Shown piece by piece: positions 46,930 through 57,943 of a stretch of DNA of 64,000 nucleotides. Source of the stretch: Typha latifolia (lineage: Eukaryota > Streptophyta > Magnoliopsida > Poales > Typhaceae). The stretch spans positions 11,842,501 to 11,906,500 of the forward strand of contig CM034106.1 of the NCBI GenBank assembly GCA_019914945.1, written 5' to 3'. Both the position numbers and the translations under genes were made by a program. The notes under the pieces were generated by a model that was given only the letters and a program-made list of their open reading frames with translations, was not told where the DNA came from and did not search any database. Position 1 is the first letter of the stretch. Every line of letters begins with the position of its first letter.

Positions 46930-48269
46930 GCAATGAGCTAATCACTTCTGTGGTGGCATTTGGTATCGCATATTTGCATGGTTGCTGTGAACTCACGTTA
47001 CCCAGATATGCTATTAGATCAGGAAAACAAAAGGAGAAAGGAGAACCTGCGGCCGACCATCATTGGAATGAGATGGACTTGGGAGTACAAGCATTCAGTT
47101 TCTTTGTAACTTTTATTCATCACAATCTTGTGTTCACAGTCATGTGCATAGTATTTATTATTAGAGAGAAAAGCATCTTGCTATGATAAGAAGCAGGGGC
47201 CTGAGGTTTTGTAGCTTTTAGAGAGAAGGCTTTGAAAATTACATGGATGATGTTCAAAAGGAGTTCTCTGAAAGAAAAAATCATCATATGTAGCATCTGT
47301 AAACAGAAGCCATTACCTCAAATAAATAAATTGAGTTGATCCTTCACCTCCAAGATCCAACTACATGGTCCCCTTCAATGCCTCTTTGTTTTAACTTTTA
47401 CTAGCTATAAAATATAATAATGTCATATTAGCGATAATTTGATATATATATATATAAAGAAAAGGAAGCTATTCTAAAAGGTACAATGAACATTATTTAC
47501 TACATGAGGGAACATTACAAATAAAAATAGATTTTTGTGTATAATTTATATAATATATATATTAATTAAAAAAAAAAAGAATTCTCCTGCTCCGATCTGC
47601 TTACCCCCAAACTAGTTGAATTATATAATATATTTATGTTTGTTGTTTCCAAATAGCGTAGAATTTTTTTAATAATTATGAAGACAACTAAAAAATTGAA
47701 GAGAAGAAAACAAACATTCACATTGTTTATTTTGTTGGGAGGAAAAAGACAATTTGAAATTTTATTTATTTTATTTATTTTGTCCTTATTCAAATTCTGT
47801 CAAAAAAAAATTGACTTTAGAAATGTCAAACTTTCAATCATGATCGATATATTTGTGACTTTAGAAAAAGTGTTGAATTGACTCCCCTCCCCTTCCCACT
47901 TTTACTAATTTTTAGATAGATTTTCTTATTTACTTAACCATTTTAATTTTATAAAACCTCTTAAATATCTACTCCATTAGTTATTTATTAATATCTTTAC
48001 TAAAAGATATTAATTAACTTTAGACATTTTGACAACTATTTAATTAAAAAGTATTAATTAATTAATTAATTAATATTTTCTTCCATAGGAAGCAAAAAAT
48101 TAAAAATAAAGGTAAAATCGTTTGCTATTTTCCATTTACTCCATCAAGAGTGAAATATATTAAATAATTAAAAAGCCAAAGTGTTTATAAATAAATAAAT
48201 CATTCAGGCACACCCAAAATTTATAATTTTTATTGCTACCAAATTCGCTAGACAAGTCGGGAGACGTCC
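46930..48269. other. AT-rich intergenic region before the UGT cluster
   Basis: It starts with the DUF3527 3' UTR, then becomes very AT-rich, with an ATTA tetranucleotide run near 48050-48075. No gene is seen. Confidence 0.5.
47320..47325 (+). terminator. Candidate polyadenylation signal of the DUF3527 gene
   Basis: AATAAA in AAATAAATAAATT about 390 bases after the stop codon. This is motif-level evidence only. Confidence 0.35.
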
Positions 48270-48535
48270 TCTTTATATATCCTTCACCTAAAACAGAGAG
48301 ACAAAAATCTCGCCATAAACTCGAAGATGGCTGCATCACTGAGTAATTTACAAGAACAAAACTGAGTCCGGCATCATGAAGGAATCTGGAAGGCGAATCC
48401 TTCGAATTGCTTGCAGAACCGGATTATATCGTCAAGAAGTTATTCCCAATTGGCTCGATAAATCCAGTTTCCATTCGAGAAGGTGGGCAGAGACATGAGC
48501 AGCGTTGGAATCGTTTATGGCTCATATCACAAGAT
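48270..48535 (+). pseudogene. UGT pseudogene: leader, middle fragment and C-terminal tail joined
   Basis: The block starts with the same leader as the intact UGTs (TATATATCCTTCACCTAAAA). It then jumps straight to the mid-coding motif GAAGATGGCTGCATCACTGA, continues through sequence like the copy at 55571 (GAGTCCGGCATCAT, GGAATCTGGAAGGCGAAT, GATAAATCCAGTT), and ends with a stretch matching the extreme 3' end of the minus-strand UGT (TTGGAATCGTTTATGGCTCA). The N-terminal third and the whole sugar-donor (PSPG) region are missing, and frames are broken. It is a dead copy. Confidence 0.88.
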
Positions 48536-49453
48536 GATAATAAATCTTTACAAATTATGGAATCTCTAATCTATGTGATGTGCATGAGTGGCTCTGTGTG
48601 ATCATCTCGGATTTTTGTACCTTGTTCTTGGATCATATGATTCCATTATTCTAGGCGTTTGACAGTGAACCCAAGGCCCAGGATCTTCTTTCTTCACCAG
48701 AAGATGCCGTGAGAGGTTAAGAAAACAGAGGATGTTTAAGAGCCTTCTTGCTATTCCCAACACTACGGTTTGTCCATACCAGCCTTAATCTAGAACGTGC
48801 TGCTTAATAGTTATTACTCTTGTATGGTACCATCCATAATGGCTAATCAATGCATCGCAATCTTGTATCTATGGGTGCTTTAATTTATTAACATATTGTT
48901 TGTTGCTTGCACAAAGAAGAAAAATACCTACGCGAGCATATCTAAATGGGTATCAACTGCATGCCTAATGAAACTTGCAAGCTTTGTGGGCTCTTCAAGG
49001 AAATTATAGGCCTTATTTGAATCTTTGGGGAGGGTAGTGGGGGTGGTGGGTAGTTAGGAGTGGGTTGGGAAGGGCTGTCAATGATGAAGATGGGATAACC
49101 TCTTCTTGGCATCAGAATTGTAGGTGGTATAGGGGGGTGGGATTTGATGAATGTGGGATAAGGTGGGGTGGAGGGTGTGATTGATCCCTCCATATTCTAT
49201 TAACTTTGCTTGAAGTTTTATAAATTTTAAACGAGTAATGAGATGGTGGGATTTGTGCTGCAAATAGGGAGAGGACGACAGAGAAGAGAAGGCATGTTAA
49301 TCATGTAAAGAATTTATTTGTACTTGACAGAACATTATTTTTTATGCTATCCATCCAAATAAAAATAAGTCAAAAGTAAGCGTGTTAAATGCAAATTTTC
49401 CATTTTAAATTGCAAATATTTGTGGGGCAAGAGTCTGAACACAGTTGTAGCCA

Positions 49454-49495
<42 letters not shown>

Positions 49496-49540
49496 TACAT
49501 ACACCTAAAACAGAGAGACCTAAACCTAAAATTGATCACC
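48536..49540. other. Spacer and promoter of the first intact UGT
   Basis: Contains a G-rich and T-rich unstable stretch near 49025-49175 and a (TA)n tract directly before the UGT leader. No other gene is seen. Confidence 0.5.
49460..49494. repeat. (TA)n tract at the core promoter of UGT copy A
   Basis: Alternating TA of about 35 bases ending 46 bases before the start codon. It occupies the place of a TATA box. No CT tract is attached, unlike the other copies. Confidence 0.9.
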
Positions 49541-50920
49541 ATGGATGAAAAACAGAAGGTATCAATCTTAGTAGTTCCATTCCCAGCCCAAGGCCACCTC
49601 AACCAACTCCTCCACTTCTCCCTCCTCCTCTCCTCCCGTGGCTTCCCGGTCCACTACGCCACCTCTCCCACCCACGTCCTCCAAGCCAAGTCTCGCCTCC
49701 AAGGTTGGAACCCTTCCTCTCTCCATGCCATCCACTTCCACACCCTCCCCATCCCTCCATTTCCCACTCCACCACCAGACCACAACTCCACCATCAAATT
49801 TCCATCCCATCTCCAGCCTGCCTTTGAAGCCTTCCTGCACATCAGAGCCCCTCTTTCCTCTCTGTTACAAACTCTATCCTCTGCTTCAACTCGACTCGTA
49901 ATAGTCCATGACTCACTTTCTTCGTTCGCGGGCAAAGAAGCTGAGTCACTTCCAAATACCGAGTCGTACAACTTCCAGTGCCTCTCCGCCTTATACGGAC
50001 TCACTTTTCGACAAATAAGCGAATCCACTGCAAAGCTTTTACGAGCGCATGACTTGGTTCTCCCCTCCGAAGATGGCTGCATCACTGAGGAGTTCTCCGA
50101 CTTCGTGATTCGCAACTACTACGACAATAACGAAAGGGAGTCCGGCACGATTATGAACACATGCAAGAAGTTGGAAGGCGAATTCCTCGAATTGCGACGC
50201 CAAGAGCTGGATTATATAGGCAAGAAGTTATTCGCGATCGGCCCGATAAATCCAGTCGTGATACGAGGAGGTGGTCATAAACACGAGTGCTTGGACTGGC
50301 TCGACAAGCAACCGGATGGGTCCGTTCTCTATCTCTCCTTCGGAAGCACGACGACCCCCTCGGAGGACCAGGTCGAGCAGTTGGCGATCGGAATAGTTCA
50401 AAGCCGACAGCGATTTATCTGGGTTTTGAGAAGCGCGGATAGAGGCAATATATTCGCGGAGGAGGGAAAGGAGACGGGCTATAAGTTGCCTGCTGGCTTC
50501 GATAAGGAAGTGGAAGGGAGAGGAATAGTTATTCGAGATTGGGCTCCACAGTTGGATATCTTAGCTCACAAATCCACCGGCTTATTCATGAGTCACTGTG
50601 GGTGGAATTCTTGCATGGAAAGTCTTAGCATGGGAGTGCCAATTGCTGCATGGCCAGTGCATTCCGACCAGCCTGTGAATGCATTGTTTGTGACCAAGTA
50701 TCTGAAGGTTGGTGTCATGGTCGGAGAGTGGGATAGAAGAGAGGAAATAGTTGCGGCAAAGGATATAGAGGAAGCCATTAATAAGGTTTTGGTTTATGAT
50801 GAAGGGAAGGAGATTAAGCAAAGAGCTCGAGATTTAGGTGAAGCTGTGAGAGGAGAAGTAATGGATGGTGGGTCTTCTCGTGCTGAGTTGGATTTATTTA
50901 TTGATCATATTACAAGGTGA
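49541..50920 (+). CDS. UDP-glycosyltransferase, zeatin O-glucosyltransferase-like (copy A)
   Basis: A single-exon family 1 UGT of 459 aa, the usual length. It transfers a sugar from UDP-sugar to a small hydroxylated acceptor in the cytosol. The N-terminal acceptor domain shows VVPFPAQGHLNQLLHFSLLL with catalytic His19. Asp124 (VIVHDSLSSFAGKEAES) is the likely partner residue. The PSPG donor box spans W334 to Q377 (WAPQ..HCGWNS..ES..GVP..WP..SDQ) and ends in Gln, the usual mark of UDP-glucose use. The N-terminus is most like plant zeatin O-glucosyltransferases (UGT93 group) as I remember them, so a cytokinin-type acceptor is plausible but unproven. The ATG at 49541 follows the leader ATTGATCACC shared with copy C. 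It is nearly identical to copy D over most of its length. Confidence 0.93.
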   Translation: MDEKQKVSILVVPFPAQGHLNQLLHFSLLLSSRGFPVHYATSPTHVLQAKSRLQGWNPSSLHAIHFHTLPIPPFPTPPPDHNSTIKFPSHLQPAFEAFLHIRAPLSSLLQTLSSASTRLVIVHDSLSSFAGKEAESLPNTESYNFQCLSALYGLTFRQISESTAKLLRAHDLVLPSEDGCITEEFSDFVIRNYYDNNERESGTIMNTCKKLEGEFLELRRQELDYIGKKLFAIGPINPVVIRGGGHKHECLDWLDKQPDGSVLYLSFGSTTTPSEDQVEQLAIGIVQSRQRFIWVLRSADRGNIFAEEGKETGYKLPAGFDKEVEGRGIVIRDWAPQLDILAHKSTGLFMSHCGWNSCMESLSMGVPIAAWPVHSDQPVNALFVTKYLKVGVMVGEWDRREEIVAAKDIEEAINKVLVYDEGKEIKQRARDLGEAVRGEVMDGGSSRAELDLFIDHITR

Positions 50921-51611
50921 TAACTGTATCGATGGTTGGTATTAGTATGCATGTTTCAAGACTATTATGCAAAATAATGCCATAATCTCAATGATTGAGT
51001 CTTGTCGAGCCCAACAAATTTCGAGTTGATATGATTGGTCTATATTAATATATGCAACTTGGAATTAATCTTTTGGGTTAATTGCAATTTGCTCATAGAA
51101 TTGCTTTACTTCTCTCTATGTTTTCTATCACTAAACAATCTTCTACTAATTACTAATATAGAATCATTAAGTTTTATCCGAATTAATAGTGCTAGTTAAA
51201 AAATGGTTGGTGGGCTGTATTTTACCCTTTCTCAACTTTTATGGACTAAATTAACCTCTTTCATCACACATCAATTAATAAATAAATTAAAATCCATACA
51301 TAATCAAATATAAAAAATATATATATCTTTTTTTCTTTGGATATATTATATCTGCTCGCGAACCAAACCTTCAATAATAAATGCAAACTACCAAACACTG
51401 ACATGTGATGAACGAAGGAAATAAATGTGATCTTCTCCAAATGCTATATTGAAATTATTTAAGAACGAAGGAGAAGGAGTTGGCGGTTGGCATTAAAAGT
51501 TTTAAATACTTTGTTTACAGTGTCTTTCGTTTCACATTATTAATAAATTAAGTGGTTAAGTATACAAAACGAAGGATTAAGTAAAATTTCTCTTCTTTTT
51601 TTCACCTTCTC

Positions 51612-51657
<46 letters not shown>

Positions 51658-53075
51658 CACTTAGCCGCAGCACTCCTCTCCAATTTCCGCTGAGAATTTA
51701 TCAGATAATTGTCAATAAGTTTGCAATGTGATTTTAAGAGAAAAGAACAAAAAAAGATACAGAAAAAAGAAGGCTTTTCGTGCGAAGCGAAAATGGACTG
51801 CTGGAGTGGCTTGAGAAGAATCATTACTCTATCTTTTATGTGCCATTAAGGCTCAATATAATGTTCTGGGAGTTGTGCTATTGTTTTATGCCAAGTATTG
51901 GCTCGTTCAAAGTTATTTGTACATTTCTTTTATTTGTGTATTAGATTTGTAGTCATACGGTTAAAATTAATAATACCTTAGCTAATTGCAAAGCTAATTG
52001 CTGTTGCTTGAAATAAGAAAATTGGTCGGCTCCACAATTTATATTCTTTTCTATTACATTAACTTCACATTTATAATAATAATTTGATATTTTGAGTTGG
52101 CAATATTGTCACCACCGATGCACTTTCAACAAAAGAATGGGACCTGTCACCCGTTGTGGCTATTTTGTAATTTGATATTTTTCTTATAATTTTTTTTATT
52201 TAATATTTTAATATTATTTTGATTAATAAATATTAATTAGATTATTAAAATACCCAACCGTCCTCTCTCTCCCTCTCTACGCTCCACCATTTTTTTTTTA
52301 TTTCTCGAGCCAAATTCTCGTGACGTTGCTATCTTCTTCTTCCTCTTTTTCAGAGTTTGATGAAAAAGACGGAGCGAGCAGAACCTCTCCACAAACTCTT
52401 TGTTGGGCATAATGAGATGGTAAGAATAATGAAAAGATGAGAGAGAAAAAAAATAGATATGAATAATTTATGTATATTATAACCTGATATTTCTTTTAGC
52501 ACCGTCCAAATTAGCCTAGTGTGTTAAATAAAAATTATTGAAAATAAACAATGGTCGTTACAAAATTCTTCAAATATATGATTTGTAAAATAGATTGAGA
52601 TAGATACTAAGAATTGAAAGTGTGCTTTGTTCGGTAATCATCCACACCTATACAACAGTCCATTGTTTGTGTGCGTGTGTTTTTTTCACCAATCAATTTC
52701 TAACGATACAAATTCAACAACAGTCCAAATATATTTAACTCAAAAGATAAATAGATTCCACCTTAAACCCTTCCCAAAAATAGGTCATACATAATGGAGT
52801 CAAGCAATACATGTATAAATAATATTATGGTGGAAAATCCACCTATATCAAACCTAAATCTATGGGAGAATTTGAATCTATGCCCTCTCGCATGTCACGG
52901 GGCTGATAGAATCTAATCATTGAGGTAGACAAAAGCTAGACTAGTGTCAACCTTAATTTTCAAGTTAATTAAGCATGCCATTATTTAGAACATAGTTATT
53001 ATATATTATCGCGAAGAAGGTATAGACAGCATGGTGCCCTAATCACTTAAATAGTGTGCAACTCTAATGGCATAA
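50921..53075. other. Convergent spacer between UGT copies A and B
   Basis: Contains a (CT)n tract at about 51616-51652. Segments near 51838-51880 and 52018-52090 resemble DNA downstream of copy C (57216-57260 and 57345-57410), so part of this is duplicated flank. No gene is seen. Confidence 0.55.
51616..51652. repeat. (CT)n microsatellite
   Basis: Alternating CT of about 37 bases. Confidence 0.95.
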
Positions 53076-54458
53076 TTAACATCTTGTGATATGAGCAATA
53101 AACGATTCCAATGCAGTATTAGAAACCCCACCATCCGATACTGCTGCTCTCACAGCTTCACCTAAAGCGTTAACCCGTTGCTTAATCTCCTTCCCTTCGT
53201 CATATACCATGATCTTATTAATGGCCTCTACTATGTCCTTTGCCATAACTAATTCTTCTCTTCTATCCCACTCTCGAACCATAACACCAACCTTCAGATA
53301 CTTAGTCACAAGCAATGCATTCACGGGCTGGTCCGAATGCATTGGCCATGCGGCAATTGGCACTCCCATGCTAAGACTCTCCAAGCAAGAATTCCACCCA
53401 CAGTGACTCATGAATAAGCCAGTGGATTTGTGAGCTAAGATATCCAACTGTGGGGCCCAATCTCGAATAACTATTCCTCTCCCTTCCACTTCCTTCTCGA
53501 AGCCAGGAGGCAACTTAGAACTCGTCTCCTTTGCCTCCTCCGCGAATATATTGCCTCTATCCGCGCTTCTCAAGACCCAGATAAATCGTTGTCGGCTTTG
53601 GACTAGTCCGATCGCCAACTGTTCGACCTCGTTCTCAGAGAGCATCGTCGTGCTTCCGAAGGAGAGATAGAGAACGGAACCTTCCGGTTGCTTGTCGAGC
53701 CAATACAAGCACTTGTGTCTATGACCACCTTCGGGAATCGCGATAGGATTTACTGGGCCGATCGCGAATATCTTCTTGCCAACAAAATCCGGCTCATGGA
53801 GTAGCAATTCGAGGAATTCTCCTTCCAACTTCATGCATGTGTTTATAATCGTGCCGGACTCAGTTTTTTTATTGCCGTAGTAGCTGCGATTCACGAATTC
53901 CACGGCCTCCTCAGTCCGGGCGCTATCTCGTGCAGGGAGAACCAAGTCATGGGCTCGTAAAAGCTCTGCAAAGGATTCGCTTACTTGCGGAAAAGTGAGT
54001 CGGTAGAAGGCGGCGAGGCATTGGAAAGTGTACGACTCAGCATTTGGTAATGACTCAGCTTCTTTGCCAGCGAACGAAGAAAGTGGGTCATGGACTATTA
54101 CGAGTCGAGTTGAAGCAGAGGATAGAGTTTGTAACAGAGAGGAAAGAGGAGCTCTGATGTTTATGAATGCTTTAAAGGCAGGAAAGAGATGTGATGGGAA
54201 TTTGATGGTGGAGTTTTGGTCCGGTGGTGGATTGGGAAATGGAGGGATAGGGAAGGAGTGGAAGTGGATGGAGTGGAGAGAGGAAGGGTTCCAACCTTGG
54301 AGGCGAGACTTGGCTTGGAGGACGTGGGTGGGAGTAGCTGCGTAGTGGACGGGGAAGCCACGGGAGGAGAGGAGGAGGGAGAAGTGGAGGAGTTGGTTGA
54401 GGTGGCCTTGGGCTGGGAATGGAACTACCAAGATAGACACCTTCTGTTTTTCCTCCAT
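53076..54458 (-). CDS. UDP-glycosyltransferase, zeatin O-glucosyltransferase-like (copy B)
   Basis: The only UGT of the cluster on the minus strand; single exon, 460 aa. It has the same catalytic His in PAQGHLNQ and Asp in VIVHDPLSSFAGKE, and an intact PSPG box (WAPQLDILAHK, HCGWNSCLES, WPMHSDQP). It is the most divergent copy. The acceptor loop region (FYRLTFPQVSESFAELL, ARTEEAVEFVNRSYYGNKK) and the C-terminus (SNTALESFIAHITRC) differ clearly from A and D. Its leader (GATCAGCATGGAGG) and upstream 600 bases are shared, inverted, with copy D. Acceptor preference could therefore differ from A and D; this is inference. Confidence 0.92.
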   Translation of the reverse strand: MEEKQKVSILVVPFPAQGHLNQLLHFSLLLSSRGFPVHYAATPTHVLQAKSRLQGWNPSSLHSIHFHSFPIPPFPNPPPDQNSTIKFPSHLFPAFKAFINIRAPLSSLLQTLSSASTRLVIVHDPLSSFAGKEAESLPNAESYTFQCLAAFYRLTFPQVSESFAELLRAHDLVLPARDSARTEEAVEFVNRSYYGNKKTESGTIINTCMKLEGEFLELLLHEPDFVGKKIFAIGPVNPIAIPEGGHRHKCLYWLDKQPEGSVLYLSFGSTTMLSENEVEQLAIGLVQSRQRFIWVLRSADRGNIFAEEAKETSSKLPPGFEKEVEGRGIVIRDWAPQLDILAHKSTGLFMSHCGWNSCLESLSMGVPIAAWPMHSDQPVNALLVTKYLKVGVMVREWDRREELVMAKDIVEAINKIMVYDEGKEIKQRVNALGEAVRAAVSDGGVSNTALESFIAHITRC

Positions 54459-54499
54459 GCTGATCAATGTTTGGTCTCTCCTCTGTTTTAGGTGAAGGA

Positions 54500-54508
54500 T
54501 ATATATAT

Positions 54509-54539
<31 letters not shown>

Positions 54540-54546
54540 GAGAGAG
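54500..54546. repeat. (TA)n(GA)n tract at the core promoter of UGT copy B
   Basis: On the minus strand this reads (CT)n of about 38 bases, once interrupted, followed by a short TA run of 10 bases and then the leader. Confidence 0.9.
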
Positions 54547-54581
54547 TTGACTTGACTGGAGCAGGAGAAGCCAGTTTTGAC
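54547..54581 (-). promoter_or_regulatory. Three W-box cores upstream of UGT copy B
   Basis: TTGAC occurs on the plus strand at 54547-54551, 54552-54556 and 54577-54581, directly upstream of the CT tract of copy B. WRKY factors bind TTGAC cores in either orientation. Confidence 0.5.
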
Positions 54582-55474
54582 TGGAACTACAGAGGCAACT
54601 AGGAAGCGGGTGGGCTACAGTCAAGGTTGCCGGAAATGTTCTGTAGCCAGGTAGTGTGTTTATTGGGTTTTAGATGAGTTCAAACTTATTAACTTGGAGG
54701 GTAGTTAAGCTCCATGAAGGGATGATGTAAGTGCTTAACTCATGTAGGTATTAGTTGGCTCAACTTTCAATTCTACAAAAGAAATTATTTAGAATTTTCA
54801 CTCAGTTTTGTTTTTCATTGGTGTTAATTTATAGATTCTCCTTCCGATTTATACAGTAGTGGAAATCAGCAACATTTATGTGGACGTAACTTGCATTGGA
54901 TATGAACCGTTTAAATTTTGCTGTCTCTGGATTCTTTTTCGTCGTGTTTTACTTTTCTATACTTATTCCTGATAAGAACTGGGCGATGTCTAATCCACTA
55001 CCATTCTAACAAAACTTTAATTCCTCAGTACCAATGATATAATTATCCCTATCCGATAGAATATCTCTTTGTTATTATAAATTTTTTTTAAAAATTTAAA
55101 ACCTCTAAGATTATTGTAATCTTTTGATCATTTTTACTGCACGCTTTTGGTTTAGTTACCTATGTGACACACGATCACATTTGGTTTCTTTGTTAATTCT
55201 TCATAATTGGCAAGAAAAACTGGGGAGGAGGACTTATTTTACACGGCACGTCTGGGTGTGAATGAATGTGGAGAAACCATACTTGACTGGAATCTAAGCT
55301 ACATGAGTTAAGCACATACATCATCCCTTCATGTAGCTTAGCTAGCCACAAGTTAGTAACTTAGTTAAGTTTGTTTTCGAATCATCTAAAACCCAATAAA
55401 AAGACCGCAAATACCCGAAAGCAGCATTTTTTTGCAACCGGGACTGCAGGCGATCCACTCCCGAGTTGGCTCTG

Positions 55475-55475
<1 letters not shown>

Positions 55476-55510
<35 letters not shown>
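55476..55510. repeat. (CT)n tract at the core promoter of UGT copy C
   Basis: CT run of about 35 bases, followed by AAATATATATTATATATCC and the leader shared by the family. Confidence 0.9.
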
Positions 55511-55511
<1 letters not shown>

Positions 55512-55570
55512 AATATATATTATATATCCTTCACCTAAAACAGAGAGACCAAAACCTAAAATTGATCACC

Positions 55571-56950
55571 ATGGAGGAAAGACAGAAGGTATCAATCTTA
55601 GTAGTTCCATTCCCAGCCCAAGGCCACCTCAACCAACTCCTCCATTTCTCCCTCCTCCTCTCCTCCCGTGGCCTTCCCGTTCATTACGCCGCTACTCCCA
55701 CCCATGTACTCCAAGCCAAGTCTCGCGTCCAAGGTTGGAATCCTTCTTCTCTCCACTCCATCCACTTCCACTCCCTCCCTATCCCTCCATTTCCCAATCC
55801 AGCACCAGACCACAACTCCACCATCAAATTCCCATCACATCTCCTTCCCGCGTATGAAGCATTCGTGAACATCAGAGCTCCTCTTTCCTCTCTTTTACAA
55901 ACTCTATCCTCTACTTCGACTCGACTCGTAATAGTCCATGACCCACTTTCTTCGTTCGCTGGCAAAGAAGCTGAGTCATTTCCAAATGCCGAGTCGTACA
56001 CTTACCAGTGCATCGCCTCCTTGTACCGACTCACTTTTCCGCAAGTAAGCGAGTCCACTGCGAATCTTCTACGAGCCCATGACTTGGTTCTCCCTACCCA
56101 AGATGGCTGCATCACTGAGGAGGTCTTGGACTTTGTGAATCGCCAATTACCTTTCAAGAATAAAACAGAGTCCGGTATCATTATAAACAGCTGCAGGAAT
56201 CTGGAAGGCGAATTCCTCGAATTGCTACCCCATGAACCAGATTATATAGGCAAGAAGATATTCACGATCGGCCCGATAAATCCAGTTGCCACTCAAGAAG
56301 GTGGTCATAAACATGAGTGCTTGGATTGGCTCAACAAGCAGCCAGAGGCTTCCGTTCTCTATATCTCCTACGGAAGCGCGACAGCGCTCTCTGACGGCCA
56401 GGTCGAACAGTTGGCGATCGGAATAGTTCAAAGCCGACAGCGATTTATCTGGGTCTTGAGAAGCGCGGATAGAGGCAATATATTCGCGGAAAAGGCGAAG
56501 GAGCCGGGTTATAAGTTGCCTGCTGGCTTCGATAAGGAAGTGGAAGGGAGAGGAATAGTTATTCGAGATTGGGCTCCACAGTTGGATATCTTAGCTCACA
56601 AATCCACTGGCTTATTCATGAGTCACTGTGGGTGGAATTCTTGCATGGAAAGTCTTAGCATGGGAGTGCCAATTGCTGCATGGCCAATGCATTCAGACCA
56701 GCCTGTGAATTCATTGCTTGTGACCAAGTATCTGAAGGTTGGTGTCATGGTTAGAGAGTGGGATAGAAGAGAGGAAATAGTTGCGGCAAAGGATATAGAG
56801 GAAGCCATTAATAAGGTCTTGGTTTATGAGGAAGGGAAGGAGATTAAGCAAAGAGCTAAAGATTTAGGTGAAGCTGTGAGGGGAGAAGTAATGGATGGTG
56901 GGTCTTCTCGTGCTGAGTTGGATTTATTTATTGATCATGTTACAAGGTGA
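55571..56950 (+). CDS. UDP-glycosyltransferase, zeatin O-glucosyltransferase-like (copy C)
   Basis: Single exon, 459 aa from ATGGAGGAAAGAC. An in-frame ATG further upstream at 55466 would fall in the CT tract and leader, so it is not the likely start. The catalytic His (AQGHLNQ), Asp (VIVHDPLSS) and PSPG box (WAPQ, HCGWNSCMES, AWPMHSDQP) are present. The first half resembles copy B (NAESYTYQC, YRLTFPQVSES). From about 56400 on, the DNA is almost the same as copies A and D. The donor-side loop reads YISYGSATALSDGQ where the others have YLSFGSTT, an unusual local change close to the UDP-sugar site. Its 3' flank is shared with copy D. Confidence 0.93.
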   Translation: MEERQKVSILVVPFPAQGHLNQLLHFSLLLSSRGLPVHYAATPTHVLQAKSRVQGWNPSSLHSIHFHSLPIPPFPNPAPDHNSTIKFPSHLLPAYEAFVNIRAPLSSLLQTLSSTSTRLVIVHDPLSSFAGKEAESFPNAESYTYQCIASLYRLTFPQVSESTANLLRAHDLVLPTQDGCITEEVLDFVNRQLPFKNKTESGIIINSCRNLEGEFLELLPHEPDYIGKKIFTIGPINPVATQEGGHKHECLDWLNKQPEASVLYISYGSATALSDGQVEQLAIGIVQSRQRFIWVLRSADRGNIFAEKAKEPGYKLPAGFDKEVEGRGIVIRDWAPQLDILAHKSTGLFMSHCGWNSCMESLSMGVPIAAWPMHSDQPVNSLLVTKYLKVGVMVREWDRREEIVAAKDIEEAINKVLVYEEGKEIKQRAKDLGEAVRGEVMDGGSSRAELDLFIDHVTR

Positions 56951-57908
56951 GAAGAATTGTATGGATGATTGCGCTAGTATGCTTGTCCTCTCACTGGCTG
57001 GCTCGAAGATAAAGTAGGAAATCTAACGGATAAATGATGCCTTGATGTAACGACAATTTATCCTCTTTTTCTCTATTACCTTATCTTTACTTTAATTTAT
57101 AATGATCACGAGAAGAAAATCAATCTATTATTACATCTTTCATATGTTGTTGCTTTTGCAAACTCTTATTGCACACACGTAGAATAATATCTGAAGCTAC
57201 ACAATTTGTATTTTTTACGTGCCCTTAAGACTCGATATAATGTTCTTCTTGTTGCACTAACCTATATCTTCATTTTTATTGTCTATCAGACTATATTATT
57301 TAGTTAAAATGAATAATATAGCCTGGTGGCTGTTGCTAAAAAAAACTGATTGATTCGATTATTTATCTTCTTTTTCATTACCTCGTCTTCACATTTATAA
57401 TAACAAAGAGATATTCTATCGGATAGGGATAATTATATCATTGGTACTAAGGAATTAAAGTTTTGTTAGAATGGTAGTGGATTAGACATCGCCCAGTTCT
57501 TATCAGGAATAAGTATAGAAAAGTAAAACACGACGAAAAAGAATCCAGTGACAATCATATACAAGAGACAAAAAATTTTAAATGGTTCATATCCAATGCA
57601 AGTTACGTCCACATAAATATTGCTGATTTCTACTACTGTATAAATCGGAAGAAGAATCTATAAACTAACACCAATGAGAAACAAAACTGAGTGAAAATTC
57701 TAAATAATTTCTTTTGTAGAATTGAAGGTCTCAACTAGTACCTACATGAGTTAAGCACTTACATCATCCCTTCATGGAGCTTAACTACCCTCCAAGTTAA
57801 TAAGTTTGAACTCATCTAAAAACCCAATAAACATACTACCTGGCTACAGAAAATTTCCTGCAACCTTGACTGTAGCCCACCCGCTTCCTAGTTGCCTCTG
57901 TAGTTCCA

Positions 57909-57941
57909 GTCAAAACTGGCTTCTCCTGCTCCAGTCAAGTC

Positions 57942-57943
<2 letters not shown>
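57909..57943 (+). promoter_or_regulatory. Three W-box cores upstream of UGT copy D
   Basis: GTCAA (reverse TTGAC) at 57909-57913, 57934-57938 and 57939-57943, in the same layout as upstream of copy B. Copy C lacks this cluster. Confidence 0.5.

Larger units (their letters stand above)
54459..55570. other. Divergent promoter region between UGT copies B and C
   Basis: The left part (to about 55081) is the inverted homolog of the region before copy D. Promoter motifs of copy B lie at 54500-54581. The copy C promoter has its own TA/CT tract at 55476-55530. Repeated words such as CATCATCCCTTCATG occur in both halves. Confidence 0.6.

Noticed and set aside
55466..55570. Upstream in-frame start for UGT copy C, adding 35 residues
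   Set aside because: The added part is translated from the CT tract and leader; all paralogs start at the conserved ATG next to GATCACC or GATCAGC.
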